7,778 nt of DNA from contig CAYOYH010000034.1 of assembly GCA_964408165.1 (NCBI GenBank), positions 1 through 7,778 of the forward strand. The letters run 5' to 3'. Below the pieces are notes generated by a model. It did no database searches. It was not told where the DNA came from and saw only the letters and a program-made list of their open reading frames with translations. Positions 5,677 through 7,778 of the stretch are shown piece by piece. Within the stretch, counting starts at the first letter, position 1. Each line of letters starts with the position of its first letter. Made by a program: the position numbers and the translations under genes. The DNA is from CAYOYH01 sp964408165. Lineage in GTDB: Bacteria; Patescibacteriota; Saccharimonadia; Saccharimonadales; CAYOYH01.

Positions 5677-6116
5677 TGCAAGACACCATTCAAGCCGACC
5701 TAAAAAGCGCCATGCTAGCTGGCGATGCTTTGAAGGTGGAAGTTTTGAAAGGCCTAAAGAGCTCCATTCAAAATCACCGCATAGCGACGAAAAAAGAGCC
5801 TAGTGACGAAGCAATCATCAAGCTCACTAAAAAAGAAGTGAAGAAGCGCCACGAAGCAGCCAGCTTATACCAGCAAGCTGGAGCTACCGAGCGCCAGCAA
5901 AAAGAGCTCAGTGAGGTTAAGATTTTGGAGAAATATCTACCAAAGCAGTTGAGCGATGAAGAGCTGAGAGAGATTATTGGCAAAATTCTCGAGGAAAATA
6001 AAATAGATAGTCCGCAAAAACTAGGTGCAGGTATAGGGCTTGCAAACAAACAGGTTGGAGCTAGTGCCGATGGGGCAAAAATAGCTCAAATCGTAAAAGA
6101 AAAACTAGGGGTATAG
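5676..6116 (+). CDS. yqeY: GatB/YqeY domain-containing protein
   Basis: The 146-residue protein matches the YqeY family, which is related to the C-terminal tRNA-binding tail domain of the GatB subunit of Asp/Glu-tRNA amidotransferase. Visible family features are the helical N-terminus with AMLAGDALKVEVLKGLKSSI (12-31), the KKRHEAASLYQQAG segment (55-68), EVKILEKYLPKQLSDEEL (79-96), and the C-terminal ASADGAKIAQIVKEKL (129-144). No GatB catalytic domain is attached. The molecular function of stand-alone YqeY is not established; a tRNA-linked or translation role is inferred. It starts in TAATG overlap with rpsU and its stop abuts the ATG of adk, so it is inside a tightly coupled operon. The rpsU-yqeY pairing is common in bacteria. 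Confidence 0.9.
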   Translation: MQDTIQADLKSAMLAGDALKVEVLKGLKSSIQNHRIATKKEPSDEAIIKLTKKEVKKRHEAASLYQQAGATERQQKELSEVKILEKYLPKQLSDEELREIIGKILEENKIDSPQKLGAGIGLANKQVGASADGAKIAQIVKEKLGV

Positions 6117-6656
6117 ATGATACTTATTTTGGGCCCTCCTGGCGCGGGCAAGAGCGTCCAGGCGCAATTCCTAGACGAACAAGGCAAGGTTCAGTGGTTG
6201 TCGACAGGTCAGATTCTTCGTGATCACATCAGCACTTTGCCCAAGACCACAGAGGGTCAAATGACAGAGGGCAAGCTATTAGACGACGATCTCGTTTTCG
6301 AGGTGCTAAAAACAGCGATCGAAGCTACTAGTAGTGAGCCAACGGTACTTCTTGACGGCTTTCCAAGGCGTCCTTCGCAGGTGCAATGGCTAGAACACTA
6401 TCTGGCTAAAAGTGGCCGGGTGATTACTGGGATTATTCACCTTAAATTGTCTCGACAGCTTTCCATTGCCAGACTTCAAAAACGTGGCCGAATAGATGAT
6501 GACGAACAAACTATCAACAACCGGTACGCTCAGTATGAAGACGAAACCCTGCAGGTCATCGAAGTTTTCGGAGGCGAAGGAGTGCCAGTACACGAAGTAG
6601 ATGGCGACGATACTGTAGAGAACGTGCACAATCAAATAGTGGCTGACATCTGGTAG
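6117..6656 (+). CDS. adk: Adenylate kinase / nucleoside monophosphate kinase, short-LID form
   Basis: It transfers phosphate from ATP to AMP (or another NMP) and so balances the adenylate pool. The 179-residue product has the P-loop GPPGAGKS (6-13), STGQILR (29-35) where STGD is usual, DGFPRR (80-85), and the arginine-rich RLQKRGRIDDDEQTINNR (119-136). The LID is collapsed to a few residues, with none of the zinc-finger LID of the roughly 215-residue long forms. Asp to Gln in STGQ lies in the NMP-binding region. Because of these changes, UMP/CMP specificity cannot be excluded. The ATG follows the yqeY TAG directly, with AGGGG 7 bases upstream; map follows 4 bases after the stop. The adk-map adjacency supports the adk name. 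Confidence 0.85.
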   Translation: MILILGPPGAGKSVQAQFLDEQGKVQWLSTGQILRDHISTLPKTTEGQMTEGKLLDDDLVFEVLKTAIEATSSEPTVLLDGFPRRPSQVQWLEHYLAKSGRVITGIIHLKLSRQLSIARLQKRGRIDDDEQTINNRYAQYEDETLQVIEVFGGEGVPVHEVDGDDTVENVHNQIVADIW

Positions 6657-6660
6657 AAAA

Positions 6661-7410
6661 ATGATGACCAAAGTAAAAACAGCTGAAGAAATCGAACACA
6701 TGCGCGAAGGTGGAAAGATGCTGGCATCGATACTCGATCTCATGAGTCACGGTGCAAAAATTGGCGTAACGCCAAAAGACCTAGCGCTAATAGCCGCTAG
6801 GGAAATCAAAGCCCTAGGAGCCAAGCCAGCATTTTTGGGTTACCAAGGTTTCCCAGCGGTCATATGTATATCGCTAAACGAAGAAGTTGTTCATGGTGTA
6901 CCCAGTGATGTGGAGCTAGTAGAGGGAGATTTGATTAGCTTTGATTTTGGGGTGCTACACGGCGGAATGATTACCGACAGCGCCATCACCGTGCCGGTAG
7001 GTGAAATTCCAGCTGAGACTCAGAAATTACTTAGCGCCACCAAGGAAGCGCTACATGCTGGCATCAACACCATCAAAAATAATGTCAAAACCGGCGATAT
7101 CGGCGCTGCCGTAGAGAAAGTACTGACCAGAAACAGCCTAGGCATAGTCCGCGATTTAGTGGGTCATGGCGTTGGTCATCAAGTTCACGAAGACCCTAAT
7201 ATTCCAAACTATGGCCTAGAAGGCAGTGGTACGGTTTTGAAAGCTGGCATGACTGTGGCTATTGAACCAATGGCAACTCTCGGGGACTATAAAGTGGTGG
7301 TGACAGACGATGGCTGGACGGTAGCCACTGTGGACAAGAGTCTTTCGGCGCATTTTGAACACACCGTGCTGGTTACAGAGAACAGCTTTGAGATTTTGAC
7401 GAAAGCGTAG
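6661..7410 (+). CDS. map: Type I methionine aminopeptidase
   Basis: It removes the initiator methionine from nascent proteins, using two metal ions. The 249-residue product has the pita-bread-fold residues in order: His78 in VVHGVP, metal ligands Asp95 and Asp106, His169 in GHGVGHQVHE with His176, Glu202 in IEPM, and Glu233 in HFEHT. This set is complete, and the length is close to the usual 250-265 residues. No N-terminal zinc-finger or SH3-binding extension is present, so it is a plain type Ia-like enzyme. Two ATGs in tandem (6661, 6664) make the start uncertain by one residue. It is the last gene of the rpsU cluster; the mosaic repeats begin 4 bases after its stop. Confidence 0.96.
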   Translation: MMTKVKTAEEIEHMREGGKMLASILDLMSHGAKIGVTPKDLALIAAREIKALGAKPAFLGYQGFPAVICISLNEEVVHGVPSDVELVEGDLISFDFGVLHGGMITDSAITVPVGEIPAETQKLLSATKEALHAGINTIKNNVKTGDIGAAVEKVLTRNSLGIVRDLVGHGVGHQVHEDPNIPNYGLEGSGTVLKAGMTVAIEPMATLGDYKVVVTDDGWTVATVDKSLSAHFEHTVLVTENSFEILTKA

Positions 7411-7414
7411 GAAT

Positions 7415-7440
7415 TAGACGGTAGAAGTTGAATTGGTAGA
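7415..7440. repeat. 26-nt copy of the mosaic repeat module, directly after map
   Basis: This segment matches 253-278 and 7619-7644 with a single change (G for A at 7421). It starts only 4 bases after the map stop codon. The module is therefore present three times in the window, twice on the right flank and once on the left, all in the same orientation. Confidence 0.8.
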
Positions 7441-7476
7441 CTCAAGCCTTTGAAGAACGGAGTATTGGCGGGTACG

Positions 7477-7506
7477 TTCAACGGCTCAACGCGTTGAGCC
7501 GTTGAA
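7477..7506. repeat. 30-bp perfect palindrome
   Basis: Positions 7477-7491 are the exact reverse complement of 7492-7506, with the centre at ACGCGT. As RNA it would form a 13-bp stem with a tetraloop. It is 66 bases after the map stop and is the first strong hairpin behind the operon, but no T-run follows on either strand. It may be a transcript-end hairpin that is Rho-dependent or protects against 3' decay, or a site bound by a dimeric protein. Confidence 0.75.
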
Positions 7507-7527
7507 AATGGATGGGAGATGGGAGGG

Positions 7528-7554
7528 GTTAGACGACAGACGATAGATTCTAGA
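7528..7554. repeat. 27-nt direct repeat, three copies (7528-7554, 7596-7622, 7725-7751)
   Basis: Copies 1 and 2 are identical over 27 nt; copy 3 differs at one base (T for C at 7734). Each holds two AGACGAYAG-type steps and ends in TAGATTCTAGA. Copy 1 runs into a 16-bp palindrome (7544-7559, centred between CT and AG). Copies 2 and 3 share 5 more upstream bases (GGTAA). The ending TAGATTCTAGA also occurs at 535-545. Confidence 0.8.
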
Positions 7555-7615
7555 ATCTAGAATTTAGAATGGGGAATGGCAGACGACAGGGGTAAGTTAG
7601 ACGACAGACGATAGA

Positions 7616-7722
7616 TTCTAGACGATAGAAGTTGAATTGGTAGATAGTGGCGGTAGATGGTAGATGGCGGGGAATTAGGAGCCGGAAGGTTGGTATTTCG
7701 TAGCTCGTGACTCGTAGTTGGT
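7616..7722. repeat. Composite mosaic repeat block, right flank
   Basis: This is the counterpart of 250-324. It consists of the identical 30-mer (7616-7645), a 15-base stretch with an internal GGTAGATGG duplication, then the segment 7661-7703 aligned to 275-319, and CTCGTAG motifs at 7702-7718. The last bases (7763-7773) add the GGGAGCTGGAA module. It continues to the end of the window. No gene or RNA gene is visible in 7411-7778. Confidence 0.75.
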
Positions 7723-7778
7723 AAGTTAGACGATAGACGATAGATTCTAGAGATGGAAGGTCGGGAGCTGGAAATTGG

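Noticed and set aside
7477..7506. Classic intrinsic terminator
   Set aside because: Strong stem, but neither strand has the following T-run.
7528..7751. Possible CRISPR array
   Set aside because: Only three copies, spacing of 68 and 129 bases start to start, between-copy segments are themselves repeats, and no cas gene is present.

Overview
The window looks like a chromosomal segment of a small-genome bacterium of the Candidate Phyla Radiation, most likely Saccharibacteria (TM7) or a relative. This rests on the style of the PriA, RecJ and winged-helix proteins, the tight gene packing, and the purine-rich mosaic repeats filling the non-coding flanks. No marker here fixes the phylum, so it is an inference. 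TGA is a normal stop (it ends the winged-helix gene and recJ), which argues against the TGA-recoding SR1/Gracilibacteria lineages.

Layout. Positions 1-731 hold no convincing protein gene. They contain a branched inverted-repeat structure (1-87), a run of four adjacent hairpins (136-227), a mosaic repeat block (250-404), a hairpin with T-runs at both ends (407-450), a possible 13-codon CxxC micro-ORF (496-537) and a further hairpin (632-656). On the minus strand, 732-2651 encodes the replication-restart helicase PriA. A compact divergent promoter region of about 75 bp separates it from a plus-strand gene (2726-3328) for a phosphoribosyltransferase-fold protein whose PRPP loop looks degenerate. 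Next, behind a clear promoter and a small palindrome, a 96-residue winged-helix protein overlaps recJ by 4 nt (3397-5336). A second strong promoter leads a gapless cluster rpsU, yqeY, adk and map (5458-7410). The last 368 bases are again non-coding: a 30-bp perfect palindrome and several copies of the repeat modules seen at the left edge.

How the genes work together. PriA and RecJ both serve DNA repair and replication restart: RecJ resects 5' ends at stalled forks and PriA reloads the replisome. The right cluster is growth housekeeping: ribosomal protein S21, the GatB/YqeY-domain protein, nucleoside monophosphate kinase and methionine aminopeptidase. The adk-map pair is the remnant of the common secY-adk-map-infA order, here joined to rpsU-yqeY.

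I found no clear new defence or mobile system. The most unusual items are the degenerate phosphoribosyltransferase, the winged-helix/recJ coupling with a candidate operator, and the shared mosaic repeats with strong inverted-repeat structure on both flanks.
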